DNA from: Gordionus sp. m RMFG-2023
Lineage: Eukaryota; Nematomorpha; Gordioida; Chordodea; Parachordodidae
Direction of reading: 5' to 3'
NCBI RefSeq assembly: GCF_954871325.1
Contig: NC_088778.1
Coordinates: 34,360,730 to 34,424,729 of the forward strand
Length of the DNA: 64,000 nt
Shown here: positions 14,001-25,672 of the stretch, piece after piece
How positions within the stretch are numbered: position 1 is the stretch's first letter
Layout of the letters: each line of letters begins with the position of its first letter
Translations under genes and position numbers: made by a program
The notes under the pieces: generated by a model
Seen by the model: only the letters and a program-made list of their open reading frames with translations
What the model was told of the DNA's origin: nothing
The model's database searches: none

Positions 14001-17000
14001 TGGTATGAAGGTAGGAAAACGCGAAATTTAAAAATATCGAAAACGGAAAATATTCCAAGTTCTCGAAGATAATATCGACAAACGATGGGCGTGGGAGATA
14101 ATATGGGGTAGATTTTTAATCCTAAATTTAGAAATATCAATCAAGAACATCTTAAGAAAATCTCCATTTTTTTTCTCGAAATATCATTATAAAAACTCAA
14201 CAAAATAAGTACCCACTTTTCCTAGTATCTATCAATACTATTTATTTTTTTAAAGATTTTTCTAGACAATATATAACAAATATTCTCAGTTTTTCGCTTT
14301 TGCGCATTCCACGTTTTCCAACAGGACCCGTTGAAAGATATTAATAACATACAATTACATATAATAATACCCTAGACTGACTATGCGGAAAGCGTCGTTG
14401 AATTCCAAATCAGCTGGGCCCGCCATTTTGATAAACCCATATAGTCAATTATTCTCATGTTTAAAAAAAAACTACTATCAAATTGATAACACGCTTCCTT
14501 ATTATCTCGATGATCGGGCGATTCTTCAATAAAGTTTTGCGTCGAGACGTAGGAATAAATTGGCCTCTCGTATAAATTTTTTTTAAAAATAATGATATGA
14601 TGTAATCAAAATGGCGTCCCCAGCTGTTTTTCATTCGATGTACACTTTTAAATGAAGGCATCGTCTTCGCAGTCTACGTATTATTATATGTCATTGATAT
14701 ATTTTGATCGAATTAAATTTACACATTTAAAGTGTGTAAGAAAGTTAATAGATATATCGGTGGTTTAAATTCTTTCTTTTCTTTGCATATTTGGTTTAAA
14801 TTATCTTTCTTTCTTTCTATATGAAAATAAGTATCATGTAACTTGCGATATGGCATTCTTATCTTTGCATATTTGGTCGGATTTTTTGATTATTTTGGAG
14901 GCAAGCTTCGAGTAGGATTCGAAGAGGGTATCAGTTTTAGCGGAATTGGAGATGTTTGCGAGTGAACGCGAAAATCGGAGAGCCGATTTCCGGACGCTTT
15001 CGTGAGGATTGGAGCAACCGTTCAAAACTAGAAGGTACACTTTAAAAATCCAATATTTATCGCCAATTTTTTATTTTATAATTTATAATTTACAATTTTT
15101 TATTTATATTTTCTTCTTTATTTATTTAAATATTTTTCTTTAAAAAGTCAAATATATTTGTATTTGCATAATATCCGAACCATGATCCCAAAACATTTTG
15201 CTATTCCATATATCAAGGTGACCGCCTCCGTTATCGTTTGTCATTTTTTCTTTGATCAGGTATTTATCCATCATTTCGAAGCCGACGATTCGGTCAAAAC
15301 AATCCATGAGTCCCGAATTGTGATCGTCTCGAATCTCGGAATTCGATGCGGAGCGTAATGAACAAAGACTGAAATGGGTTAGGAACTTCAAAATCTCGGA
15401 ATCGCTGGGGTCTGGCCCTAATATTTTCTGTTGCAAATTTTTCGAAAAGTATTTATTAACAGATTCATCTCAATGTCATTTTTAGCTCCATCATTGTTAT
15501 GAGTGGCAACCAGTGATCGATTTTAAAGAAAATGACCCGAATGAGTGACATTTTATCCAAAGCAAGTCTGGAGATTTTGCCCATAGATGCCCTAAAGGTT
15601 TAGACGTCTATTTTCCAAAACTCAAGGCATTCCTAATATTATTTCAACGTCTAGCCGTTTTTAAAAAATCGACCTAAATCACACCATTCTTCAACTAGTT
15701 ATAATCCTTCTTCTAATGTTAGAACCCGAAGTAAAGGAGATCGGACTCTGAATATTTTTCGAAAGGCAATTCTAGTAGTTCCGGTTCCTGAAAATACTAA
15801 AAAAGCAGTTCTGATTCCAGTTGTCATATTTAACCGTGTTCGGAGAATTCAGTTTCTATTTCCAGGTTCACGGTTCTGTTCATAAAAACTTAGATAAATT
15901 TTTTTTACAGATTCGGAGCGGTTTTGATTTCATTTAAATACAAAAATATACTTGAATAAGCACTCGATCAAGTAGGGCCTCGAATACGGATACCTTCTTC
16001 TCTTCGTCATTCTGTCCAGGGATCGTTCCGAAATCGCGCTTACATTCGGCCCCTTTGATCACGATAAACCGTAAGCATTCCATCGATATCTTCCTCAACA
16101 AACGCGCCGTTATTTTGCGGCTCGAGTTATTAGCGCCATCTATATAAAGGTATTCGAAAAGGGCAATCGCGTTGATATTTTATTAAAAAAAAAAAAATTA
16201 ATAATAATTAATATCACAAATAAACGAGATGGCGTGAATGTTTAAAAAAAAAATACGATCGGGAAACCGTTATCGGCAAATTTGTTCTAAATGACTAAAA
16301 GAAATTGCGCGATAATTCAACTATCCTAGCGGAGCTCTTCGTGGCTTCGCGAGAGATGGTCAATAAGATCGCTAATGGGAAATGGGCACTAGCGAAGGTA
16401 TAATTTAAACTAGAGGTTTGAATGGGCAAAGTCGGGTTCATAAAAATATTTTCAACATGGCGCGGATGGCGGGCGAGTTAAAAAAATTTTTAAACATTAG
16501 GCGGACGGGCGGGCGGATACGACAAAAATTTATAGATATATGGGTGACGGAGAGAATTTTTTTTAAAAACGTAGCATTAATTTGGGCCGTTCTAGGACGC
16601 GCATGCGGGTATCCAAATTATATACTGACCATTCGGTGAACGAGGCATGATATCGAAAGGGGATAGATGAGATCGAGACGGGCAAAGTGCCCGATATATA
16701 TGTCCCAATACACCCAACGATCGAGAGAAGCATCGTAAAACGTGTTCCGATACGGATAAGAAAGAACGCGGTAATTCGGCGTCGATTCCGTCGTTGGCGA
16801 TAAAGAGATTGGAGAAGGCACGAGGATCTGGATAATATCGTTCCTTGAGGAATTTTTTTTTTAAAAAAAATATAAAAATATGAAACAGCTGCTCAATAAA
16901 AAAAAATAAATAACCATTCCTAATTGAGGATAATCATTAGGCCTAAAACCGGTAAGCGGAAAATAATTTCGGGAGAAAAAAAGTCCCCAATAATAATTCT

Positions 17001-17080
17001 TAGAAAATAATATCTCCGGAATTGACTTTATCAAAAAATTTTAAATATATTATATTTGATGATTTATATTCCATGGATGA

Positions 17081-17116
<36 letters not shown>

Positions 17117-20100
17117 AATATTTATAGGAAATTTTTCCTCCTATTTTATTAATTTTGTAATTTCCGGGGAATTATTTTCCTAGATTCCTAAATCCATCTT
17201 TAAAACTTTTGTAAAAAGATAATAATGTATTTAAACACAACACAGTGGGCGTACCAGAGACTAGTGATCTACATCGGGCCTAATTTTTCAAACCCGGCCC
17301 GGTCCGAAATTTTTTTAAAAAATTTAGCCGACCCGGCACGTAGCAGAGATTATTCAAAAATCTTTACCGGCCTGACCCGAACCCGAAAATTTTTTTAAAA
17401 TAATTTACCGGCTCGGCTATTTAAATTCAAACCCGACCCGACCCGGCCCAAATTTTTTTAAAAATATTAAACCATACCCGGCTCGAACCCGGTTTTTTAA
17501 AAAATTTAGCCGACCCGGCACGTAGCAGAGATTATTAAAAAATCTTTACCGGCCTGACCCGAACCCGAAAATTTTTTTAAAATAATTTACCGGCTCGGCT
17601 ATTTAAATTCAAACCCGACCCGACCCGGCCCAAATTTTTTTAAAAAATATTAAACCATACCCGGCTCGAACCCGGTTTTTTAAAAAAATTTAGCCGACCC
17701 GGCACGTAGTAGAGATTATTAAAAAATCTTTACCGGCCTGACCCGAACCCGAAAATTTTTTTAAAATAATTTACCGGCTCGGCTATTTAAATTCCAAAAC
17801 CCGACCCGACCCGGCCCAAATTTTTTTAAAAAATATTAAACCATACCCGGCTCGAACCCGGTTTTTAAAAAAAATTTAGGCTCGGGGGCTGGGTTCGGGC
17901 CAGGCCTACTTTTGCAACCCAAAATTTAGGGGCAGCATGAAGCTAACCTAAAAAGGGTGTTACCAAAAATACTCCACAATAAAATTTGAGGACTAATATT
18001 TTTTTGCTTATAATAATAGATCAACGTATAATAACATGGGGTTTGAATCAGATAAAATTAGGGCTGTGCCGATATTAAATATCGGATCTGGTCGATACCT
18101 GTAAAGAAACCGATTCGATCCGATCTTTTTACTTTTCTTTTTTTTTTGCGTGTTATTTTATGTATATTTATTTTACGTTGATAATATTTTCTAAATAATT
18201 ATTTTTTAAACAAATGCGAATGCACAAACACCCCCTTAAATTATATTTATTTTTTTAAAAAAATAGATTTTATAGTATTTAAAAAAAAATTTTTTTTTTA
18301 ATAAAAATAGAAAGGTCCACCCATAGTTTTATTTATTTTAAAATCTTTTTAAATAATTATAAGAATTTTTTTTTAAATATGGTATCTGAATTATGGGAAT
18401 ATTTTACATAAGAACAAAGATAATTTTGCAAATCTGCGGAATTCTAATCACACGGAGAGGAATAATGAAAAATCCATTTAATACCACCAATATCCGTAAT
18501 TAAATGCATAATTCGATTTTTCGCATAAAAAAATATTGATTTCTTAATTACATTTGGTTCAAAGGGGGGTGGTAAAAATCGATATAAATATCGGATCGGT
18601 TTTGAACCAATATCGGATAGGTGAAAATGGTATAAAATGTAAAATTTGTACACTACAAATGTAAGAAGAATATAATTTTAAAAAATTATTAAATATAACT
18701 AAATAAATATAAAAGAATTTACTCCATTTTTTTCGTTATTTTGCAGAAATAATTGTATATTATTTCGTCAAGTTGAGATTCATTGCGATAAATTAATTGA
18801 TTTGATTTACAACTGGGCTCATATAATTATTTTTCTATTTTATAATTTTAATTTAACATTATTCATAATATTAATATTTTTTAAAAAAAATAAAAAATAA
18901 ACATTTAAAAGTGTATTTATGCACTACTCTCCATTCACACACAAGTAGAGCAAATTTCAAAATTTTTTTTTATATTTCCTCATATAGAGGAACAGAAGTG
19001 GCCTATTCCTCTGCATATAGAGGAACAGAGGTGGCCTATTCCTCTGCAGTTTCGTGCAGTTACGTCATTGAACCCAAATGTCTCAACGTTGTTCAAGTTC
19101 CACATATAGACAGCTGTTGCGTCTTGATACATTATCGTTTCAAAGGTAAAAAAATTTTGGGTATAGGAAATCGAGTTTATGGTTATTCCGTTCGAGGCCC
19201 CTTTAATTAGCACGTGACCTAAAAATTCTTAGTTCTTAGATCTTGATTGGAGAATTTTCTAAAAAAAAATAAACAAGTCACCTTATCAGAGATCGCGGCC
19301 AAATACGTCATCAGATCCCTAACGCCATCTATATAAGCTTCAAAGATTTTTCCGTTTTCGAACAACATCTCGTGATGGGAGCTGGTCATCAGTATGCGTG
19401 TCATGATGGACCACACTAGTTCTAAGTAAATCTTAGATATTTTACCGCCATCCTGGTCAACGTTTATAGGTGATGATTTCAAATCGACACGACATCTAAG
19501 CAACATGGCCGAAATCTAACATTTTATTTATTATAGTTTTTTTTTAAGCTACGTCCTTAAAGTGAAACAAATCATTTACGGCAAGTATATATTCTATTCT
19601 ATAGAACTTAACATTAACTAAGGGTATTCCAATCAAATAACTCCAACAATTCACTCAATTACCAAATACTCACCTGGAAGCTACAAAGAAAAAAGAGTTC
19701 TTATAGGGTCTGGCTAAACATGTCTCTGTAACGACCCTAAGAGCCAAACCAACCAATCAAATAATTTTTATAATACGAATCCTCCGCAGAAATGCTGGTC
19801 CGAATAAATGAGCACACGAGTTTCGTAAATCATAGATAAAATGGCCGAAACTTAAATAGTAAATAATAAAGGGGGGGGGGTCCGTTAAAGTTAGTTTCTT
19901 GGTGGTTTTTTTTATATCGAGATTTAAATTCCTTGATGGCAAAAAAATAATTTATGAGAAATAAAAAAAAAACTATTTGGTAGATGAGCTCCCTGTCGGG
20001 TAGCGACGCTAAAATATCTTTTGTTACGCAGGCGATTAGGGTTTCGTTAGCGGACCGTAAATTGTATTTGTTGGTGAGCAAGCTCCGCCATTCGCCTAGG

Positions 20101-23100
20101 AAAGAAAAATGAACAATAAAAAACGATATAACATTTTAAACAAAAAATTACTCGATATTTTCTTTCTTTCTTTCTTTCTTTTCCTTTCTTTTCCTTTCTT
20201 TCTTTGAATAAAATAAACATTTTCTTTTGGGGAGTATAACTTTGATCCAGGGATCGGAAAAGGGCGAAATTTTTAACCCAATCGGTGCAACTCAGTTTTC
20301 TCAACAACTTCAAATTGTCGTCGTTGGCATATAGATACGGTAAAACCGTCACGAAAAAGCCTAGAATATTCCGATTCTTGCCCGACACTTCTTCGTCCAA
20401 AGAAGATGGCGCGCTGGATAGATGAGCCATATTTCCGGCACCGATTTCGGCCAACAGGTAGAGTGCCTTTTTATAAATTTTCAGCCTTTTTTGTTTTTTT
20501 TTTAAATAAAATTTTATGATTTTTAAAAATCTCCTTAGATAATGTTTAGCGAAAGGTCTAAGGTCCGGTTCTGACACCGTTCTAAGAGTAACATAATTTA
20601 AATCAATAATTTTATTTGAATAAAAAAAATCGTAATTTAAATCACTTTTATTTTTTGCTTGTGTTTGATATTTTATTTTACTATATATCTGGCAAACGAA
20701 AACCGCCAAGTATTATTTCTATAAATGATTTTATGTCGTGTTAATAATTTTTTTTTTTTTTTACATTTTAATATTATTTAAGTAAATATATAAAAAAATG
20801 TCTAGAACTATTTTGCCCTTCTTAAATATTAATCCTAGTTTTAAAAAAATAATCAAATATTGCACACAGTAAAAATTTAATTGTACCACTCGGAACATGA
20901 TAAAAACTATTATAAATGGGCAACTGCTAAATATCCCCTCCCCCCTAATCCTACATTCAGCTGTCGTAGTGTGGGAGGGGGAATGGCAACTTCTTGGCGG
21001 CTAATGTAGGTCTAAAAGGTTCCCTGTGGTCTGGGTCTAGAATAGGATCACCGTCTCCTCGACGTGGACCTAAAGGGGATAATGTCAGGAAGGGCATCCG
21101 ATATAAAACCCATGCTATAAAATTTCCTCGTGATTAAATTAGAGAGAAAACTGGCCAACCTGGGTAAACCTGGAAATCGCCTAATAAAATATTTTTTATA
21201 GTTAGTTAAACAATGATGATTTATTCGTAAATTTCAACGAGGAAACCGATGCTCAATTTTATAAAATAAGAGCATAACTTTATCTATCCCAGGAGGTATT
21301 TTGCTCTAGAACCATATATATTTTTGATTAAAATATTTTAAAAAAAATTCAAAAATTAATCAAATAAATCTCTTCTTTTTTTTTGATTTTTATAATAAAA
21401 ATTATGATTTTTTGCCAACCCACAAAACAAAAAAAATTATGTTTAAAAAATTTTTTTTTTTTTAAAAAAAACCATATCTTTTTCTCCATGACAGGGCCGG
21501 ACTGCAAAAAGGTCAACAAAATTCGAAATAACTCGTTTCCGTCGCCATCACCCACGAGGAAGAGCGATTTAAACTCTTCGATCCTGAAGGTAGTGAATAA
21601 CCTCTTGAGGACAGAGGGTTCGGTCTCGAATTTAAGCTTATCGCGTAACGACTGTTTCACGAAAAGAGAATATTCTTGGAATTTCCTTGAAGAATAAATT
21701 CAAGATTAGAATATTTTAAAATGGGGTTAGAAAAGTTTGAACCGTTAAAAAACTTGATTAAGGCTACCGTTATACCCAATCCCGCATTTTGATGAGTTCT
21801 CTTCAGTAATCATTTTTCATGATATAATAAAAAAAAAGAAGAAGATTTTCCAGGAATTCCTAAGGATTTTGGAGACAAAATTTGGCACTTAACAAAAAAA
21901 ATCCAAATTTTAGCATCCATCCTATCTCTCACATTTTTTTTTTTTGAGATATCGAGGGTCAAAGTTTGATAAAATAACCTTTTTTTACGCTTAAAATCAA
22001 AATACAAGTGTATAAGATCCATTTTTAAATGGGTCGTTTTGAACCGATTCTTTAAAAACGGCCCTCTCGATATTTTATCCAGAAATATGATGCGCAAGCC
22101 CTGAAGATTTTGTTCTTAGAAGGAACAAAGATCTCTAGAGATCTATCATCAAAATCTCGAGGCTTAGACAATATTTTTTCTGGCTAAAATATTGAGTTAG
22201 CCGTTTAGCAGCACTATTTATGCACCTTAGTAAAATTATTGAATTTCATCAGGTTACATATAATTTTAAGAAAATATCGCTAAAACCAATCTATATCCGT
22301 ATAAAAATAAAAGGAATGCCGAGTTAAAATATCTTTATAATACGTTTATCATGGGGTAATGATGCATGGGAGTTGAACTTTATTGATTTTTTTAAATCAA
22401 AATATTAGAATGCTTTTGAGTAAGTTTTTGTGGCCTAAGTCGTTCAATTCAATAGTTCTGGGTTCAAATCCAGCAAGAACCATTTTTTATTACTAAAATC
22501 AACTAAGTTCTCCTGCCCGATGGAAGGGGGGGGGGGGTGATAAATCGGACTCGATCACGTGATTCCGTTAATATACATTAAAAAAATAAAGATAGTGAGT
22601 GCCAAACCATCTGATCAAATTTTGTCGAAAAGTAATAAAACTCATTTATTTTCTAATCGGGATCACGTGGTCGAGTCTGAAAGTGTGGAACCACCAAGAG
22701 TTGGCTTCAGGGGATAAAAAAACTGACCTTGCTGGATTAGAACCCCGGTCTATCGGATTCGTGATCACCGACTAGGCAACAGACGATATACTTAAACGTC
22801 AATTTATTCCATTTATTTACATAAAAATGAACATATGACGTTTCCGATGAGATTGGGCAATTTATGAAAATCGTGAAAAAAACAATGCACGCATGCGCCT
22901 TATTATGGTCCTACAACACATATTTACGCAATATAAGAAATAACTAAAAATATTTACCGTTCGCGTTATGCCGCGCGATTAATAAAAAAGCGTAACGCGT
23001 CTCAATGTTAATATAATACACTTTCAAAATACGATTGGTATAAAGAAAAACTTCTTTTTTTTAAAAGTGTTTTTTAGATTTTTCTCGTGAAAGGAAAAAC

Positions 23101-25593
23101 TTGGCATTCAACTTATTTTTATATAATTGGTTATGAGTGACACTTAAAATTTTTATATAAATTTTTTACAAAGATTTTAAACTACTGCCACAATTAAAAA
23201 AAATGTAAATAAAATACTTTAAAAAATAAAAAAGAATTTTATTAATTTATTTTGCATCTTGGATTGAAAGACAATCAATAAGCATAAAATACGTCATTTT
23301 ACATATTCTGACCTTTCATATCTCCAAAAATAAAAAGCTAGGAATGCTAAAATTTGAACACCAAGTTAGCTATGTCTGTCTAGTTTAGTTCAAATCCCAG
23401 AATCATTATTGATTTGACATGGCATGGCCCCTAAATAATTTCTTTTCTTAATTTATTCATTTTTCCAACTTATTCTTACAACCCCAAAAATTATATATAT
23501 ATATATATATATGAATAATTACCGTTTGTCATCGTGAGTGTTAGTTTCTATGGAAACATTTCGAACATTCCTAAAGGACTTAACGAGGGTATCAACAGCC
23601 AAGCATCTTATCTCCTTGCTGAAATGATTCAAACTCAAATGAAGAGTGGTGTTGGAAGTATCCAAAATCTAATAGATAATGGAAGGAATTATACACTAAT
23701 TTTTGTATCATGCACAAACCATATATTTGGGTGAGGTCACCATCTTAACCAATGTCCTAAGAGCCTTTTTGCCTGCATCACCATTAGGATCTACAGTTGA
23801 ATCAAAAGATTCAGAAAAATAAGTGGATAGGACTGTTTCCATGGCTTTGGGATACCTCTTATCCAAGTGGTTAAATATTTTCGCCAACGTTTTAGCATTG
23901 GATTTTACGAGATGGGGGTTATTTTGGCATGCCTTTATATAGTTGTCAATACAGAATCTTGGGTATTTATATGTGGATATAAGTTAAAAATAGAATTATA
24001 AAAACAACATCATATTTGTATTTTATTTTGATGATAAGAGAGTATTTCTGATGAGTAAACTGATTCACCAGAAGAAAATAATAGTAACTATATTTACTTA
24101 ATAATTTGTTCTTGAGTAGATTGCTTGGATAATATTATATTTTTAAGGAATTTCATCATTCCTTGGCCATACATTTTCTTCTGATTCCTATTTGTATTTT
24201 TGCTAATGTCCATCTCCAGCGTATTATCGCAAATTGCTAAAATGTCAAAATAGGCTTTTATAAGGGCCTGCCCAAATTTGGTGACAAATATTGATGTGTC
24301 ATATTGTGAACTAATGGCATTTAAGGTATTACAAAATAGTATTGTTTGATTTAGATAGAGATTTTCGATGGATCTATAATAATAATAATTTTTTTTTTAA
24401 ATTAAATTAATATAAAAAATATATATGATTATACTTGGAAGTAAATGGTTGGCATGGTTGATTATTTATGATATTTATCAAGCATAACAATGTGTGTTGA
24501 AAAATATTTTCTCTTATATTCTATAAATTAATCAAATATATAAAAAAATCAATGAAAATATTATTGTTTGCATTTTCTATAAATAAAATATGGTAGCTTA
24601 ATTATTTTACTTGAGACATAATTTTAACTATAGTCTTCCAAAATTTGATTTTGAGTTTTATTTTGTTAGATAGTGAACATATAATCATATGAGTGGACAA
24701 ATTATAATAGGTAATTTCTGATTTTAAACCAATTTCAATGAATATAGCAAGTGTTGAAATAAAATTTTCTGATAAGCCAGATATGTTTATGGCTCCGATG
24801 ATTGTTGAAGTATAGAAACTGAATATTGTTTTGAGCAATTGAGAATTATTTTTATAAATCTATAATTCAATATAAACTTAAATTTATGAATTTTCATCAA
24901 TAACCTTTATATATTCTAATGGCATATTCCCTATAAATTTTAAGAATGAATTATCATTTAAAATTTGCTTAAAGAGATCAATTTTATTGAGTGGCAATCC
25001 AGTTTTTTGCAAACTTTTTAGCCAAGCCCAATTAGATTTTGTATTTTTAAAGTCAAATAGTTGAATGATTCTAACAAAATAGTTTGTGTTGTGATAAGGT
25101 AATGCATAAAGCATTAATTCATCTTGATTAAGTAAATGGATGTGATATCTATATCATAAAATAATATATATCCTACAAGAATCTAATTTCAACCTATAAA
25201 CAAGCCATTCTAATGTTTGCAATGATGGTTTTAACATAAAATAGGGTGATAATTTAATTAAATATTCTTTTATTAGTTCATTTAAATGTTTGTTAAATTT
25301 GATGTCTTCCACAACTCTTTGCTTAGTTTTATAGACTTCCCCAAATAGGTTTTCTTCATATTCTATTAAATTTGGATCAATTAATTCTAATTCTTGCAAA
25401 CCATTTACTCCTTGATATAAAAATATTATCTAAAATAATAAAAATTTATACCTAGTGAAAAGAATATTTCTTTATCAAAGTTAGCTGCTTCTTTTGGATC
25501 AAATATTAATGAATTTCTTATTTTATCTTGTACATTAAACAAGGTGGTTTGGGGTACAGTTAAATTTTTAAGTTGTCTTGCTAAACTTGTCAT
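2002..25593 (-). CDS. HEATR1: HEATR1/UTP10 (BP28), U3 processome HEAT-repeat protein
   Basis: Nucleolar scaffold of the small-subunit processome, needed for pre-18S rRNA processing and Pol I transcription. The start at 25593 gives MTSLARQLKNL, as in known HEATR1. Exon 2 has LSPYFMLKPSLQTLEWLVYR and exon 3 LPYHNTNYFVRIIQLF, both family signatures; the C-terminus is IIEKLLGEPLQKYF, then TGA at 2004-2002. Exons with agreeing phases: 25593-25452, 25410-25194, 25148-24905, 24859-24611, 24520-24435, 24373-24098, 23957-23720, 23668-23523, 21685-21473, 20485-20241, 20095-19974, 19515-19282, 16843-16630, 16371-16322, 16170-15952, then 3432-3282, 3088-2955, 2846-2688, 2266-2158, 2090-2002. Further homologous blocks lie near 15.5, 15.3, 15.0, 12.3, 11.2, 10.7, 9.9, 9.5, 9.0, 8.6, 8.4, 7.5, 7.1, 6.4, 6.1, 5.8, 5.2, 4.8 and 4.4 kb. 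The region at 3.3-4.9 kb matches the BP28CT part. I see no break in the exons read, apart from an odd acceptor at 16170. Confidence 0.95.
6662..6803 (-). repeat. Small hAT-like nonautonomous element, family C
   Basis: The minus strand reads TAGTGTTGTTAAATGATCTG at one end and CATAACAACATTA at the other. A second copy at 37750-37928 matches along most of its length, including a central palindrome around TTTTTAGGCTAAAAG. The ends share the GTTGTTAAA core of the other foldback families here. No clear target duplication was seen. It lies in a HEATR1 intron. Confidence 0.6.
9204..9261. repeat. 58-bp element with CAGAGACCTG inverted ends
   Basis: Perfect 10-bp inverted ends (CAGAGACCTG ... CAGGTCTCTG) enclose a short GC-rich core. 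The flanks ATATACAG and ATATACAA match at 7 of 8 bases, as expected for an 8-bp hAT target duplication. The CAGGTCTCTG end recurs at 48309 and 57293. It lies in a HEATR1 intron. Confidence 0.65.
10965..11079. repeat. GC-rich hAT-like nonautonomous element (TAGTGATCTG family)
   Basis: The inverted ends TAGTGATCTG and TAGAGATCTG (9 of 10) enclose CCCGGCCCGG blocks separated by T-tract/A-tract stretches. A perfect 8-bp duplication, GTCAATAT, flanks it at 10957-10964 and 11080-11087. It ends 45 bases inside a HEATR1 intron, measured from the donor of the exon whose 3' edge is 11133. Confidence 0.75.
11457..11625 (+). repeat. Retroposon 3'-tail copy 1
   Basis: A 170-base copy of the element at 21018-21182. 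Shared blocks include GTGGTCTGGGT, AGGATCACCGTCTCCTCGAC, a GTCAGG...GGGCAT block and a GAAAACTGG block. The GTCAGGAAGGGCATC motif, intact in copy 2, resembles 3' tails of animal LINEs and SINEs. No coding part is visible. Confidence 0.5.
12599..12796. repeat. Foldback hAT-like MITE, family A, copy near 12.7 kb
   Basis: Starts TAGTGTTGCTAAACGGCTCG and ends AGCCGTTTAACAACACTA. The halves are imperfect inverted repeats meeting at a short GTCC/GACC-like centre. Flanks TAGAGAAG and TAAAGAAG match at 7 of 8 bases. This is one of about eleven copies in the window and lies in a HEATR1 intron. Confidence 0.75.
12940..13640. repeat. Diverged direct duplication in a HEATR1 intron
   Basis: 12945-13000 (around CAGTGGAACCGTATATTCCA) is repeated at 13181-13244. 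The following stretch at 13008-13130 (around GAAACTAGATTAGCAATTGA) is repeated at about 13490-13640. Between the two halves of the second copy lie about 240 bases of unrelated sequence, so the second copy looks interrupted by an insertion. Confidence 0.5.
17078..17118. repeat. (GAAA)n microsatellite
   Basis: About ten uninterrupted GAAA units in a HEATR1 intron. The same motif recurs as TTTC at 20158-20205 and as a far longer array near 48.7 kb. Confidence 0.95.
17262..17916. repeat. TAGTGATCTG-family element with three internal 182-bp tandem units
   Basis: The left end TAGTGATCTACATCGGGCCT matches the element at 10965, and the right part GGGCCAGGCCTACTTTTGCA matches that element's right part. 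In between, a unit of about 182 bp starting at GCCGACCCGGCACGTAG repeats nearly identically at about 17328, 17508 and 17692. Each unit alternates CCCGACCCGGCCC blocks with T-tract/A-tract spacers. The tandem units are far more alike than separate family members, so the expansion is recent relative to insertion. Confidence 0.8.
18981..19046 (+). repeat. 33-bp tandem duplication
   Basis: Two copies in a row of a 33-bp unit starting CATATAGAGGAACAGA and ending CTATTCCTCTG differ at one base. The unit is itself partly palindromic (AGAGGAA ... TTCCTCT). Confidence 0.85.
20158..20205. repeat. TTTC-rich microsatellite
   Basis: An imperfect TTTC/TTCC run directly downstream, on the minus strand, of the HEATR1 exon 20485-20241. 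It would lie in the pyrimidine region before the next exon. Confidence 0.85.
21018..21182 (+). repeat. Retroposon 3'-tail copy 2
   Basis: Homologous to 11457-11625 over its whole length and in the same orientation. It holds the better preserved GTCAGGAAGGGCATCC motif followed by a TATAAAAC stretch, as in LINE or SINE tails of many animals. Confidence 0.5.
22030..22216. repeat. Foldback MITE, family A, left end eroded
   Basis: The right end AGCCGTTTAGCAGCACTA and the body (GAAGATTTTGTTC ... CTCGAGGCTTAGACAATATT) match the family. The left TAGTG terminus is not recognisable; the copy begins near GGTCGTTTTGAACCG. Confidence 0.65.
22424..22790. repeat. Inverted pair of tRNA-derived units (SINE-like)
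   Basis: On the plus strand 22424-22480 folds like a shortened tRNA. GTTTTTG pairs with CAAGAAC as a 7-bp acceptor stem, and CTGG/CCAG closes a GTTCAAAT T-loop, followed by TTTTTT. The anticodon arm is missing (57 nt). On the minus strand 22790 to about 22721 holds TTGCCTAGTCGG (A-box-like) and GGGTTCTAATCC (B-box-like), followed by a T7 run. The inner parts also pair: ACTCGATCACGTGATTCCG faces a matching inverted ACTCGACCACGTGATCCCG. So two copies of one tRNA-derived element of about 140 bp face each other. Confidence 0.5.
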
Positions 25594-25672
25594 TTCTTCA
25601 AAAAATGTGAGAAGGAATGATTATATTATTGAATAAAATGTTAGGTAGAGTATTTAAAGGGCTAGTGATTAT

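Noticed and set aside
18059-18625. Possible element bounded by GATATTAAATATCGG-like words
   Set aside because: The two ends share words but no clear inverted termini or target duplication could be defined.
23381-23415. Isolated B-box-like GTTCAAATCCC near 23.4 kb
   Set aside because: No acceptor stem, A box or oligo-T run accompanies it, so a tRNA or SINE call is not supported.
23534-23734. Plus-strand open frame of 66 codons near 23.6 kb
   Set aside because: It is the opposite strand of HEATR1 exons 23957-23720 and 23668-23523, which read in frame as conserved HEAT-repeat sequence.
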